Shown here: positions 1-8,311 of the stretch, piece by piece | Layout: the number at the start of each line of letters is the position of its first letter | Numbering within the stretch: position 1 is the stretch's first letter | Source: Comamonadaceae bacterium | GTDB lineage: Bacteria; Pseudomonadota; Gammaproteobacteria; Burkholderiales; Burkholderiaceae_C | Length of the DNA: 64,000 bases | Direction: 5' to 3' | NCBI GenBank assembly: GCA_021299875.1 | Contig: JAJTEW010000003.1 | Coordinates: 62,001 to 126,000, forward strand | Program-made: the position numbers and the translations under genes | The notes under the pieces: model-generated | Told to the model about the DNA's origin: nothing | Database searches by the model: none | What the model saw: only the letters and a program-made list of their open reading frames with translations

Positions 1-205
1 CAATCAGCATGCCGATCGTGAGAAAGATCGACGCCATGGAAAACACAATCGCCATCTCGGCCCGACCTATACCGAGCAGCGACTCCATCGGTTTGAGAAA
101 GACCGAAAACGCATAGACGGTGCCGAAGGGCAGATTGACCACGGTGGCTGCCGCCAGGACGAGTGCCCCTCGGCTGATGCCGCGTGATGTGGGTGAATCG
201 CTCAT
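1..205 (-). CDS. MFS transporter, N-terminal part (cut by window edge)
   Basis: The minus strand from an ATG at 205 reads without a stop to the left edge, giving the first 68 residues of a membrane protein. It starts MSDSPTSRGISRGALV and continues with two hydrophobic helices separated by a short loop containing LKPMESLLGIGRAEMA. This is the usual opening of major facilitator superfamily carriers of the oxalate/formate antiporter type, where a loop with a Pro and a small acidic/basic patch follows helix 1. The substrate cannot be judged from this fragment. It is divergent from the PsiE-like gene to its right. Confidence 0.7.
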   Translation of the reverse strand, partial: MSDSPTSRGISRGALVLAAATVVNLPFGTVYAFSVFLKPMESLLGIGRAEMAIVFSMASIFLTIGMLI

Positions 206-569
206 CGCGGCCCCGCGAGACTGCCCAGATCACGACAGGTGCAACACGGTCGATGGGACAAGGCAGGATGGGGGATGCGTCGCGTTTTCATGGTCAATTT
301 TTGAGCGCCAGTTTATCCGACCGAATGGGGCGGTCATCCTCAGACCCCATGTCACTGCAAGTTGCGCAGCAAGTTCGGTGGCGGTCGGTCAGTGCATCCA
401 CCGTGCGGCGCCATCCAACAGGGCTTGGGGGGCAGGGCAAACCCAGGCAATTCAGTTCATTGAGCCAGGCTAAAAGTTCGAGAGACGCCAAGCCCTTCAA
501 AAATGGGCCGCTTCAATTTTCAGGATTCATTGAATAATGTCCGAATCAACCCGCAATGCAGGAGACCTT
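206..569. other. Intergenic region, no gene recognised
   Basis: This 364-base stretch separates the MFS gene from the PsiE-like gene and must hold both divergent promoters. Several open frames cross it, but none has a recognisable protein pattern or a ribosome site. Just before the PsiE-like gene (about 512-533) TCAAT and ATTGA flank a short spacer, a possible operator half-site pair; this is weak. Confidence 0.4.
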
Positions 570-929
570 ATGCCGATCAAAAAAATCATTGACGTGACTG
601 AAAAAGTTTTTCTTGTCACGATTGCGCTGTTCACAGTGGGTGCCATGGCGCAAGAAGTGATGCTGTTGATCGAGCAGCGCAGCGTAGCGCTGAAGGACTT
701 GTTACTGATGTTTATTTATGCAGAAGTATTAGGTATGTTGGGCGCTTTTTACAGCAGCCACCGAATTCCAATCACCATACCTTTGGTCATTGCCATGACT
801 GCTTTGAGCCGCCTGATCATCCTTCAGGGCAAGGACGGTGACCCTTCCATTCTTTTGTATGAAAGTGGCGCTATTTTGATGATTGCCATTGCCTGTTGGG
901 TGATTAGCAAAATACAGGACCGCGATTGA
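570..929 (+). CDS. PsiE-like phosphate-starvation-inducible membrane protein
   Basis: A 119-residue integral membrane protein with four hydrophobic segments. The pattern fits the PsiE family: an amphipathic start (MPIKKIIDVTEKVF), a conserved second helix around LLMFIYAEVLGML, then SSHRIPITIPLVIAMTALSRLII and a last helix before the basic end. PsiE of E. coli is controlled by PhoB; its biochemical role is unknown. The ATG at 570 is chosen because GCAGGAGA lies 5 bases upstream; an in-frame ATG at 537 lacks a site. No Pho box was identified. The next gene, a CBS protein, follows after 93 bases on the same strand. Confidence 0.75.
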   Translation: MPIKKIIDVTEKVFLVTIALFTVGAMAQEVMLLIEQRSVALKDLLLMFIYAEVLGMLGAFYSSHRIPITIPLVIAMTALSRLIILQGKDGDPSILLYESGAILMIAIACWVISKIQDRD

Positions 930-1022
930 CCAAAGGCGCTTGAACAGATGCATGCATCGCCTGCACGATGTCAGTGACTATGAGAAAATTTACCAGTTAG
1001 AAAACCGTGAACAGGAACTCAG

Positions 1023-1472
1023 ATGAGCAGCGTCAAAACATGTTTAACGCAAAAAGGAAAAACCGTTGCCGTGATCAGCGTCAAACCAGACGACAAAGTG
1101 GTCGTGGCGTTACAGCTGATGCGGGATAACCGTGTGCGTGCGATCTTGGTGATCCAGGACGAAAAGCTGATGGGCATCATCACGCAGGGCGACTGTGCCA
1201 TCAAAGTCCTTTTGCCCGGTCTGGATGCCAAACAAGTCCTCGTTCAAGAAGTCATGACGGCCAACCCGGTCTCGGTCAAACTGGACGATCCCATTGAAGC
1301 CTGCACAGGCTTGATGGCCTCCCGTAACTTCCGTCATCTGCCGGTTGTGGAAGCAGGGCGGGTCGTAGGCGTGATTTCTATTGGTGATGTCGTCAAAGAC
1401 AACATTCGACAAATGGGTCAACAGATTGGTTTTTTAGAGACTTACATCAAGGGACACAGCGCTGCACTTTGA
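1023..1472 (+). CDS. CBS domain-pair protein
   Basis: A 149-residue soluble protein made almost entirely of two CBS motifs, roughly residues 14-65 and 78-132. Each shows the typical run: a beta strand, a helix ending in RAILVI or RHLPVV, then GIITQGD or GVISIGDVV. CBS pairs bind adenosine nucleotides or NAD and usually regulate a partner; free-standing two-CBS proteins are common in Burkholderiales with unknown partners. The start ATG follows GGAACTCAG. A perfect hairpin follows the stop at 1511-1532. Confidence 0.85.
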   Translation: MSSVKTCLTQKGKTVAVISVKPDDKVVVALQLMRDNRVRAILVIQDEKLMGIITQGDCAIKVLLPGLDAKQVLVQEVMTANPVSVKLDDPIEACTGLMASRNFRHLPVVEAGRVVGVISIGDVVKDNIRQMGQQIGFLETYIKGHSAAL

Positions 1473-1510
1473 TGACGGTGTTTTCAGCAACGCCTGATCG
1501 GGGGACCTGC

Positions 1511-1532
1511 GTGACCCATGTTCATGGGTCAC
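1511..1532. other. Perfect inverted repeat, possible terminator or operator
   Basis: GTGACCCATG and CATGGGTCAC are separated by only TT, so 10 bases pair perfectly. It lies 38 bases after the CBS gene stop and 64 bases after the end of the convergent hydrolase gene. There is no T run on either side, so factor-independent termination is doubtful; a protein-binding palindrome is equally possible. Confidence 0.45.
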
Positions 1533-1595
1533 GCACGGGTCAAACTGAAATCGCCATGCCTGATCAAACCGTGATCGGCTTCAAGACACTGACCT

Positions 1596-2567
1596 TCAGC
1601 GCAGTTCTCTCACGGTGTTGTCGAGTCGTCCAATTCGATCGATTTCGCAAACAATGCGGTCACCGTCTTTGAGGTAGCCAGTGGCGGGCACCATGCCGTC
1701 TGTGCCGCTCCATTTCCCACCCAGTTCTGCGTCAGTGGACCAGGCGGTGCCACTCGGTGTCCCGGTGATGATGACCATCCCAGGTCGCAGCGTCACGTTG
1801 ACTGAGAAAAAATGAACCAACTGCGCAACGCTCCAAATCATTTGGGATGTGCTGCTGATTTGGCGCAGTTCACCATTGACCCATGAACGCACCATCAGGT
1901 CTTGTGGGTCACCCAGTTCGTCGGCGGTGGTGATGCATGGCCCGAGGGGTGCGCTCGAATCAAAAAATTTACCCCTTCCCAACTCGTACCAAAAGCTGCC
2001 GTCAGGGCGCTTGCGGACTTGACGGTCGCGTGCGGTGACGTCATTGACGATGGTGTAACCAAAAACATGCTCCAGTGCTTTTTCTTTGGGGATATGCCTG
2101 CCCGACTTGCCAATCACCACAGCCAGCTCCACCTCGCCATCCAGCTTCTGAGTCAGTATGCGGTCAAGCACGATCTCCGCACCAGGCCCGACCACGCAGT
2201 CCCCTGTCTTGATGAAAAACTCTGGTTCTTTGCCGCTGATGTCTGCGTTGGCTTTTTCAGCGTTGTGACTCAAGTAGTTGCTGCCAGAGCACAGAATGGA
2301 ACTTGGAATCATGGGGGCCAACAGGCGCACAGCTTGGCTGTTCAAACGACCCGCGCCATGAAGTTGGCTGTTTTTGACGGCCTGTTCAAAGCCAGTGCGC
2401 AACGCTTGCCAATGCGCAATGACCGACACGGTATTGCCCAGCAGGGCGGCATTTTCTGGCGTGAAAACCGAACCGGCTTGGTGCGCGGCCAGAACATCCA
2501 CAACGAATTCGCCATCGAGTACACCAACGCGAGCACCTGACTGGGACTGGAAATTAACGATCTTCAT
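1596..2567 (-). CDS. Fumarylacetoacetate hydrolase family protein
   Basis: A 323-residue enzyme of the FAH/MhpD superfamily. The C-terminal catalytic domain shows the metal-binding pattern: EVELAVVIGK, YTIVNDVTARDRQ, and near the end the conserved MVIITGTPSGTAW. Members cleave C-C bonds in acylpyruvates or decarboxylate/hydrate 2-oxo acids in aromatic ring degradation. The substrate cannot be assigned. It follows a Bug receptor gene on the same strand with a 26-base gap, so receptor and hydrolase are probably co-transcribed. An AGGA lies shortly upstream of the ATG. Confidence 0.85.
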   Translation of the reverse strand: MKIVNFQSQSGARVGVLDGEFVVDVLAAHQAGSVFTPENAALLGNTVSVIAHWQALRTGFEQAVKNSQLHGAGRLNSQAVRLLAPMIPSSILCSGSNYLSHNAEKANADISGKEPEFFIKTGDCVVGPGAEIVLDRILTQKLDGEVELAVVIGKSGRHIPKEKALEHVFGYTIVNDVTARDRQVRKRPDGSFWYELGRGKFFDSSAPLGPCITTADELGDPQDLMVRSWVNGELRQISSTSQMIWSVAQLVHFFSVNVTLRPGMVIITGTPSGTAWSTDAELGGKWSGTDGMVPATGYLKDGDRIVCEIDRIGRLDNTVRELR

Positions 2568-2593
2568 ACATCATCCTGTTCACAAAATTCATG

Positions 2594-3568
2594 TCACTCG
2601 ATTTTGCCCATCTTGGTGAGCACCGCATCGAGCCGTCGCGTGTCAGCTTGCAGAAAACGTGCAAAGTCATCGCTGTCCAAATATTGAACAGGCGTGCGCT
2701 GCGTTGCCATCGCTTGAGTGAACGCAGGGTGGACTGAGCCTTCTTTGACGGCTGTACGCAAGCGATTGACCACGGCATCTGGCGTGTTCACGGGTGCAAA
2801 TACGCCAGTCCAAAGATAAAACTCACCGTCGTGCCCCAATTCACGGGCGGTCGGCACATCGGGCAAGGACGGTACACGATCGCGGCTCATGGCCGTGAGG
2901 ATGCGCAGTTTGCCTGAAGCAATGTGTGCAGCAATCGCACCGGGTGTTTGCATGGTGGCATCCACTTGGCCCGCCAACAGGGCTTGAATTTGTTGTCCAC
3001 CGCCGCTGAAGGGGACGTGAATCATTTGAAGGCCCGCTGCGTTGGCCAAAATTTCCATGGCGACGTGGGTCGTGCCGTAAATGCCTGATGAACTGTATGA
3101 AATCTTGCCCGATTGGGCTTTGGCGTCGCGGACGAAATCAGCCAAGGTATTCCATTTGCTTTCTGCTCGAACGGCCAGCACGGTGGGATCGGCTGTCAAG
3201 CGTGCGATGGGCTTGAATTGGTCCATCTGGAACGTTGCAGGTCTGCCACTGATGCGGTCCGAGATCGGTATGGTGATGATGCTGGGCAAGGCCATCATCA
3301 GGGTATAGCCATCAGGCCTGGCCTTGGCCGTGGCCGACATCCCAATCGCGCCACCAGCACCGCCTCGGTTGTCGATGACAATGTTGTGGCCCAAGTTGTT
3401 GGCCATTCCAATCGCCAGAGGACGAGCCGTGATGTCCGAAACACCACCTGGGGTAAACGGGACAATCATCGTGATGGGCCGTTCTGGAAACCCTTGTGCA
3501 TGGACGCTTGCAACAGCAGCAAAAGCCAGTAAGTTGAGGGAAACCTTAATCCAGCGAAGCAATTTCAT
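2594..3568 (-). CDS. Bug/TctC family periplasmic solute receptor
   Basis: A 324-residue periplasmic binding protein with a Sec signal peptide (start MKLLRWIKVSLNLLAF, cleavage probably after VHAQG). The family marks are FPERPITMIVPFTPGG, the DNRGGAGGAIG loop that contacts the ligand carboxylate, and PYSSSG-type residues later (ISYSSSGIYGTTH). Such receptors bind carboxylates for tripartite tricarboxylate transporters or act in sensing. The start at 3568 is set by AAGGAG upstream; longer readings lack it. No TctA/TctB genes are near. It heads an apparent operon with the FAH-family hydrolase. Confidence 0.9.
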   Translation of the reverse strand: MKLLRWIKVSLNLLAFAAVASVHAQGFPERPITMIVPFTPGGVSDITARPLAIGMANNLGHNIVIDNRGGAGGAIGMSATAKARPDGYTLMMALPSIITIPISDRISGRPATFQMDQFKPIARLTADPTVLAVRAESKWNTLADFVRDAKAQSGKISYSSSGIYGTTHVAMEILANAAGLQMIHVPFSGGGQQIQALLAGQVDATMQTPGAIAAHIASGKLRILTAMSRDRVPSLPDVPTARELGHDGEFYLWTGVFAPVNTPDAVVNRLRTAVKEGSVHPAFTQAMATQRTPVQYLDSDDFARFLQADTRRLDAVLTKMGKIE

Positions 3569-3960
3569 TGACAACTCCTTGATGCAAAATGAACAAGTCA
3601 TTTTGGCTTGGCTTTCATCATGTCTGAAAGGGGGGAAACCCCATAAATAATTTGAATTGCTCAGCATTTGAACCAACTCCCCGAAGTTGGACAAACTTCA
3701 AGAGGTTTGATGCGCAAGACATCACAACGTTTTTCTCCCGAGCTGCGCCAACGCGTTGTACCAACGAAATCATTGTTCATCGGTCAAAGTTCGGATCGCC
3801 CTGGGTGAGGTGAATAAAACTTGACAGCCAACTTGCTGCTTTTAAAACCCCACGTTTGATTTGCAGTGGGTCCAGCTGCGCAGCCAGCAAGCCCAAGATC
3901 AAACGCGCATTAGGGCTTTGTTGATACCCATGCGGTGGCCGTCTCGATGAGCGCACGGCC
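3569..3960. other. Intergenic region with IS remnant and nested hairpins
   Basis: This 392-base region precedes the Bug receptor gene on the minus strand. It holds a hairpin CCAACT/AGTTGG at 3673-3690 and an overlapping alternative GAAGT/ACTTC pairing just after it, then a short transposase fragment (3710-3808). The rest, up to the small Cys-rich gene, shows no recognised gene. The minus strand is open for about 60 codons between 3780 and 3967 without a good start or known pattern. Confidence 0.4.
3710..3808 (+). pseudogene. IS3-type transposase OrfA fragment
   Basis: A 32-codon frame starts MRKTSQRFSPELRQRVV and then runs into unrelated sequence and a TGA. The opening closely resembles the N-terminus of IS3-family OrfA helix-turn-helix proteins (pattern RQRFSPE.R.RVVR), and AGAGG lies just before the ATG as in intact elements. 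The similarity stops after about 17 residues, so this looks like the left end of a decayed element. No inverted repeats or target duplication could be fixed. The short match leaves room for chance. Confidence 0.5.
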
Positions 3961-4173
3961 TCACGTGGACTTGGCTGTTAAGCAGTCGCCGCACAGAAAC
4001 ATGCGTTGATTGATCATTTGCCTGAAAACGCCCAATGCCCTGGGCTTGTGCAGCCCACATTTGTAGCAACTGATGGATGACATGTTGGCCGAGTCCTTGA
4101 AGGGTGAGCCACCTTCTTTGGTCTTGTAGCGCAGACCGTCTGCGGTGATTAGGGATTCTTGATCTTTGCTCAT
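3961..4173 (-). CDS. Small Cys-rich (zinc-ribbon-like) protein
   Basis: A 70-residue soluble protein of unknown function. Residues 36-39 (CYKC) and 60-63 (CGDC) form two C-x2-C knuckles 20 residues apart, the spacing of a small zinc ribbon. The first half is polar with a basic patch (LRYKTKEGG). Similar short proteins occur as conserved hypotheticals in Comamonadaceae, as far as I recall; I do not recognise a function. It stands alone between the IS remnant and the VWA gene. Confidence 0.6.
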   Translation of the reverse strand: MSKDQESLITADGLRYKTKEGGSPFKDSANMSSISCYKCGLHKPRALGVFRQMINQRMFLCGDCLTAKST

Positions 4174-4378
4174 GGGGTCATTCTGGAGTTGGCGGCAAAG
4201 AAAAGCTACGTTTATTTTTGAGGCATCGGGTGTTCACGCGGGCTTAGATTTGGCATGGTGCGGAGATTTCAGCTTGAAAGTGCGCGCCCTTGGACCGCCC
4301 TGATCGGTCAAACAACGGCACGAGGCCTCAAAACGGGTCAATGTGTCGTCGCCAAGAGCGCCATGTCAGACAAGGGAC

Positions 4379-5380
4379 TCAGATAATTTTTCCCATTCTG
4401 ACAAAGCTGCGCGCGACGCTGGCCAAGACAAGCAACAGGGCCAAAATTGACACATGTGCAGTGACCTCACTCATGGCGCGTTTTTCAAACCGAAGCCGAT
4501 GGCCTAACTGGTTGTAAATGCCCTTCAACGCTTGCGTACTGTCGGCTTTGAAATATTCGCCTTGTGTGATGGCTGAAACTTTTTTGAGTGCCTCATCCTC
4601 TAACTTGACGCGCATGCTGCGGCCTTGTATTTGGACCACATCGCCTTCGGTGGTGCCGATGCCCACGGTGTAAATTTTGACTTGGTGTGTGGCGGCCAAA
4701 TCGGCTATTTTCTTGAGCTCAGGCCCCATGTTGCTTTGTCCATCGCTCATCAAAACGATGGCCATCTGTCGACCCTGACCTGTCGATGGGTTGGCCGTGT
4801 TGGGGCCAGCTTTTTTGTCGTCCAAGGATTGGCCTGAGTTGGGTTGGTTTTTGGCGCCACCTGGCTCAGCCGATTCGTTGATGATCTTTTGTGCATCAAT
4901 GCCTGCACCCGGCAACAAAGCTTCTAGCGAGACCAAGATCCCGGTACCCAAGGCCGAGCCATATTGCAGCGGCAAGTAATCGATCGCTTTCAACAAAACA
5001 TCACGATCTTCGGTCGGCGCTTGTGCCAGAGCCGCAGTGCCTGCCACAGTGACCAAACCTAAGCGCAATCTGCGCGGTTTGTCTTCGATGAATTGTTGAG
5101 CAGCTTTCTGCGCCACTTCGATGCGTGACGGCTGAAGATCTTTGGCGCGCATGCTGCCCGAAGTGTCCATGACCAGCATCACCGTGGCATCCCGCACGGG
5201 AGTCATCAACACCGTTTGTGGCCTTGCCAATGAGACACACAACAGCAACAAGCCCAAACCCAGCATGATGGGCGGTCTCTTTTTCGTTTTCAGCACATAA
5301 ACCAGCGCGAGGGCAGGCACCAGTGCGCATGCCCACAGCATCATGGGCCACAAAAAATAGATCGAGCTGAAATCAGGCAC
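4379..5380 (-). CDS. VWA domain membrane protein (BatA-like)
   Basis: A 333-residue protein with two N-terminal membrane helices (about 7-30 and 37-52), a von Willebrand factor A domain facing the periplasm, and a C-terminal helix near 308-325. The metal-ion-dependent adhesion site is intact: DTSGS at 72-76 and MSDGQSN later. A Gly/Asn/Pro-rich insertion around residues 165-205 interrupts the domain. BatA-type proteins work with MoxR ATPases and DUF58 proteins. The start overlaps the DUF58 stop by 8 bases, so translation is probably coupled. A paralogue lies at 8312-9433 on the other strand. Confidence 0.88.
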   Translation of the reverse strand: MPDFSSIYFLWPMMLWACALVPALALVYVLKTKKRPPIMLGLGLLLLCVSLARPQTVLMTPVRDATVMLVMDTSGSMRAKDLQPSRIEVAQKAAQQFIEDKPRRLRLGLVTVAGTAALAQAPTEDRDVLLKAIDYLPLQYGSALGTGILVSLEALLPGAGIDAQKIINESAEPGGAKNQPNSGQSLDDKKAGPNTANPSTGQGRQMAIVLMSDGQSNMGPELKKIADLAATHQVKIYTVGIGTTEGDVVQIQGRSMRVKLEDEALKKVSAITQGEYFKADSTQALKGIYNQLGHRLRFEKRAMSEVTAHVSILALLLVLASVARSFVRMGKII

Positions 5381-6266
5381 GCCAAACTCTCCGTTTTCTC
5401 AACTCAGAGAAGCGAATCAACGCACTTGCTAAATCTTCATCCGTTGAGAGCTCTAGTGCATCAACACCGGCGTGTGCAAACGAGTCGGCCAGTTGCTGCT
5501 CTCTCTTTTCAACCGTTTGGGCATAACGGTTTCTGAATCCTGGGTTGGCCGTATCCAGCAGCAATTGTTCTGAGGTTTCTGAATCTTGAAGCAGCACCAA
5601 GCCTGCGTTGGGCAGATTGATTTCTGCGGGGTCGAACAAACGCACAGCAACCGTTTCGTGCCGCTGGCCCAGAGCGCTCAATTCTGTTGCCCAGTTGAAG
5701 GCCCCCATGAAGTCTGAAACCACAAAAACGCTGGACCTGCGCTTCAACAAGCCATTGGCTTTTCTGAGCCAATCGGTCAATCGGGTTTGATGGGATTGCT
5801 GGGAGACAGGGGATGTCTGCAAGACATGCAACAAATGCAACAAGTGGCGCCGGTGCATGCGTGCAGGAATGTATTTGAAGCCTTCTGGTTCTGCAGGGTT
5901 CAAAACCAAGGCGCCGATTCGATTGCCGCGTTTCATGAGCAGTTTGGCCATCACGCCCACGAAGCGCAGCATCACATCACGCTTGCTGACATCGGCGCTG
6001 CCAAAGTCCATGGAGCCGCTCAAGTCCAACAAAAACCAAGCATTGATTTCTCGATCCTCTTGATGCTCTCGCACATAGGGTGTTTGCATGCGAGCTGTCA
6101 CATTCCAGTCGATGTGCCTCACATCGTCTTGGGCTTGGTACTCGCGCAGGTCTGCCAATTCCAAACCTGATCCTCTGAACAATGTTCGGTGATCGCCTTG
6201 GAGCATGCCGTCCAGCCGTCGGATGACAGTCCACTCCAAATGTTGGAGCAAGGCCTCAGCGGACAT
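5373..6266 (-). CDS. DUF58 domain protein
   Basis: A 297-residue cytosolic protein. The DUF58 signature is clear: GLELADLREYQAQDDVRHID around 35-53, then DWNVTARMQTPYV. It is followed by a VWA-like fold with a DLSGS metal site at 81-85. DUF58 proteins almost always accompany MoxR AAA+ ATPases and are thought to be adaptors or substrates. The gene overlaps moxR by 11 bases and the VWA gene by 8, which marks a tight operon. Unlike some DUF58 proteins it has no N-terminal membrane helices. Confidence 0.9.
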   Translation of the reverse strand: MSAEALLQHLEWTVIRRLDGMLQGDHRTLFRGSGLELADLREYQAQDDVRHIDWNVTARMQTPYVREHQEDREINAWFLLDLSGSMDFGSADVSKRDVMLRFVGVMAKLLMKRGNRIGALVLNPAEPEGFKYIPARMHRRHLLHLLHVLQTSPVSQQSHQTRLTDWLRKANGLLKRRSSVFVVSDFMGAFNWATELSALGQRHETVAVRLFDPAEINLPNAGLVLLQDSETSEQLLLDTANPGFRNRYAQTVEKREQQLADSFAHAGVDALELSTDEDLASALIRFSELRKRRVWRA

Positions 6267-7293
6267 GCGCTTCCAGCGGCTGGTCTGGCATCGGCACGGC
6301 GCGCATCACATCTTGAATCAAAGTGTCCGCATTCTTGCCTTCGGCCAGAGCGGTATAGGACAAAACCAAGCGATGCCTCAGGACATCGGGTACCAAGTCG
6401 GCCACGTCTTGGGGCAATGCGTAATCACGACCGCGAAGCAATGCCAATGCGCGCGCACCTTCGATGAGGCCGATGCTGGCCCGGGGGCTGGCGCCGAAGC
6501 TGATCAATCCCTTCATAGATGCCAAGCCATATTGCTCTGGGAAACGGGTCGCTGACACGAGCTTGACCGCATAGTGAACCAGGCTGGGGTCCACATAGCA
6601 GTGCCGGCACTGTCGTTGTAGCGATTGGAGTTCCTCAAGGCTCACCACGCCCGTCGCTTTAGCGCCTCCGGCGATGACCCTTTGAACGATGACGAATTCT
6701 TCGTCCTCGCTCGGATAGTCAATCAGCACCTTCATCATGAACCGGTCAACCTGGGCTTCTGGCAGGGGATAGGTCCCTTCTGTCTCGATCGGATTTTGTG
6801 TGGCCATGACCAAAAATGGCGATGGAACCCGATGCGTTTGTCCTGCGATGGTGACTTGACGCTCCTGCATCACTTCAAGCAAGGCGCTTTGAACTTTGGC
6901 GGGCGCGCGGTTGATTTCATCGGCCAACAAAAGATGGGTAAATACGGGACCCAGCACGGTGCTGAATTCGCTGGTCTGTTGGTTGAAGATGCGCGTCCCG
7001 ATCAAATCTGCAGGCAGCAAATCCGGCGTGAATTGGATGCGATTGAAAGTGCCGTTGAGCGATTTGGCCAAGGTGTTGACGGTCAGTGTTTTGGCAAGAC
7101 CCGGAACACCTTCAATGAGCAGATGCCCTTGTGCCAACAAAGCGATCAGGACGCGCTCTAAAAAAACGTCTTGTCCGACCACCACCCTTTTGACTTCGTA
7201 CAACAAACGCTGCATCAGGGCTGCAGCTTTCTCGGGTTCGGTGGTGTTCATGGACCGATGGGCACCGCGCCAAGCCTCAGTTGCATTCGCCAT
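6256..7293 (-). CDS. MoxR family AAA+ ATPase
   Basis: A 345-residue AAA+ ATPase. Walker A is GVPGLAKT at 62-69, Walker B ends LLLADE at 121-126, and sensor 1 is MATQNP. The insert typical of MoxR (DLLPADLIGT, VMQERQVT) is present. MoxR proteins act as chaperones that assemble or activate partner complexes, usually with VWA proteins. AAAGGAAC lies before the ATG at 7293. It is the second gene of a four-gene minus-strand operon, 17 bases after the protease stop and overlapping the DUF58 gene. Confidence 0.95.
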   Translation of the reverse strand: MANATEAWRGAHRSMNTTEPEKAAALMQRLLYEVKRVVVGQDVFLERVLIALLAQGHLLIEGVPGLAKTLTVNTLAKSLNGTFNRIQFTPDLLPADLIGTRIFNQQTSEFSTVLGPVFTHLLLADEINRAPAKVQSALLEVMQERQVTIAGQTHRVPSPFLVMATQNPIETEGTYPLPEAQVDRFMMKVLIDYPSEDEEFVIVQRVIAGGAKATGVVSLEELQSLQRQCRHCYVDPSLVHYAVKLVSATRFPEQYGLASMKGLISFGASPRASIGLIEGARALALLRGRDYALPQDVADLVPDVLRHRLVLSYTALAEGKNADTLIQDVMRAVPMPDQPLEAHVR

Positions 7294-7310
7294 ATGTGTT
7301 CCTTTGAATT

Positions 7311-8249
7311 TTAAAATGGGGGCAGACCCACAGCGCTGCCAGCACTTTCAATGGTGGTAGCAAAGCCAATGCCAATAAAAGTACGTGCTGAAGTGGGGTT
7401 CAGGATGGCGGTGACAATGCCCACCACTTCGCCTGAGGCGTTGACCAAGGGTCCGCCTGAGTTGCCTGGATTGGCTGCTGCGTCAAATTGAATCAGTCCT
7501 TTGAGCATGTGTTGCCCATCGGGTGATTTGAAGTGTCGATTCAAACCGGACACCACACCCGACGACACCGAGGGACCCATCCCATATGGAAAGCCGACTG
7601 CAACCACGACATCGCCGGGCGCCAGTTGTTGACTGGAGCCCAAAATGGCCGCTTCCAAATCGTCCGGAATTTTTTGCGGCTTCAATACGGCCAAATCTTT
7701 GTCGGCCTGGACACCGATCACAAAGGCTTCTGTTTCTGTGCCATCGGAAAAAGTGACACGCAGTTTTTTGGCGCCGGCCACCACATGAAAGTTGGTCAGT
7801 ATCGTGCCATCGTCCTTGATGACAACGCCAGTGCCTACGCCACTTTCAATGTCGGCATTTTTGTTTTTCGGATCTGCGGCAAAAGCCAGAACACGGACCA
7901 CGGCGCCTTGAACGGCAGCGGCTGCTTTGCTGCTTGGGGAAGGTAACTCTTTGGAATGAAGCGTGTGCAAAACCGCTGCATCAATGTCTTTTTGCGTGAG
8001 TATCTGTTGGTTTTTAAATGCGTTGGAAAAAAGCCCCACACACAACAAGCTGACAAGAACGCCAAGCAAAAAAACAGCAACAAAATCAGATCGATTTTTG
8101 ATTTTATTGAAATCAAGGTATCTGTTTTTTGGCGTTATAGATTCAGATGTAGACACAGATGGGTCAGGTGTTTGACGATTCGATTCAGGCGCAAGTGATC
8201 CAGTTCCCCTTGGATGGAGACTTTTGCTGAAAACGGCATCACGTTTCAT
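7311..8249 (-). CDS. Membrane-anchored trypsin-like serine protease (S1C, no PDZ)
   Basis: A 312-residue protein: a polar cytosolic N-terminus, one membrane helix at about 56-76, and a periplasmic trypsin-like domain. The catalytic triad is visible as His155 (TNFHVVAGA), Asp185 (DKDLAVLK) and Ser264 (NPGNSGGPL). The protein ends soon after the protease fold, so the PDZ domains of DegP/DegS are missing. It is the first gene of the operon with MoxR, DUF58 and VWA genes and begins 62 bases from the divergent VWA paralogue, which suggests it processes or regulates this system. Confidence 0.9.
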   Translation of the reverse strand: MKRDAVFSKSLHPRGTGSLAPESNRQTPDPSVSTSESITPKNRYLDFNKIKNRSDFVAVFLLGVLVSLLCVGLFSNAFKNQQILTQKDIDAAVLHTLHSKELPSPSSKAAAAVQGAVVRVLAFAADPKNKNADIESGVGTGVVIKDDGTILTNFHVVAGAKKLRVTFSDGTETEAFVIGVQADKDLAVLKPQKIPDDLEAAILGSSQQLAPGDVVVAVGFPYGMGPSVSSGVVSGLNRHFKSPDGQHMLKGLIQFDAAANPGNSGGPLVNASGEVVGIVTAILNPTSARTFIGIGFATTIESAGSAVGLPPF

Positions 8250-8311
8250 AAATGACCCACAGCATAAGCGTCAATGGTAAATTGGCGAAACTGGCTTAAA
8301 CCCTGATAAAG

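Noticed and set aside
120-537. Two overlapping 117-codon plus-strand frames at the left end
   Set aside because: They run opposite the MFS start and through the intergenic region, with no domain, hydrophobic pattern or ribosome site.
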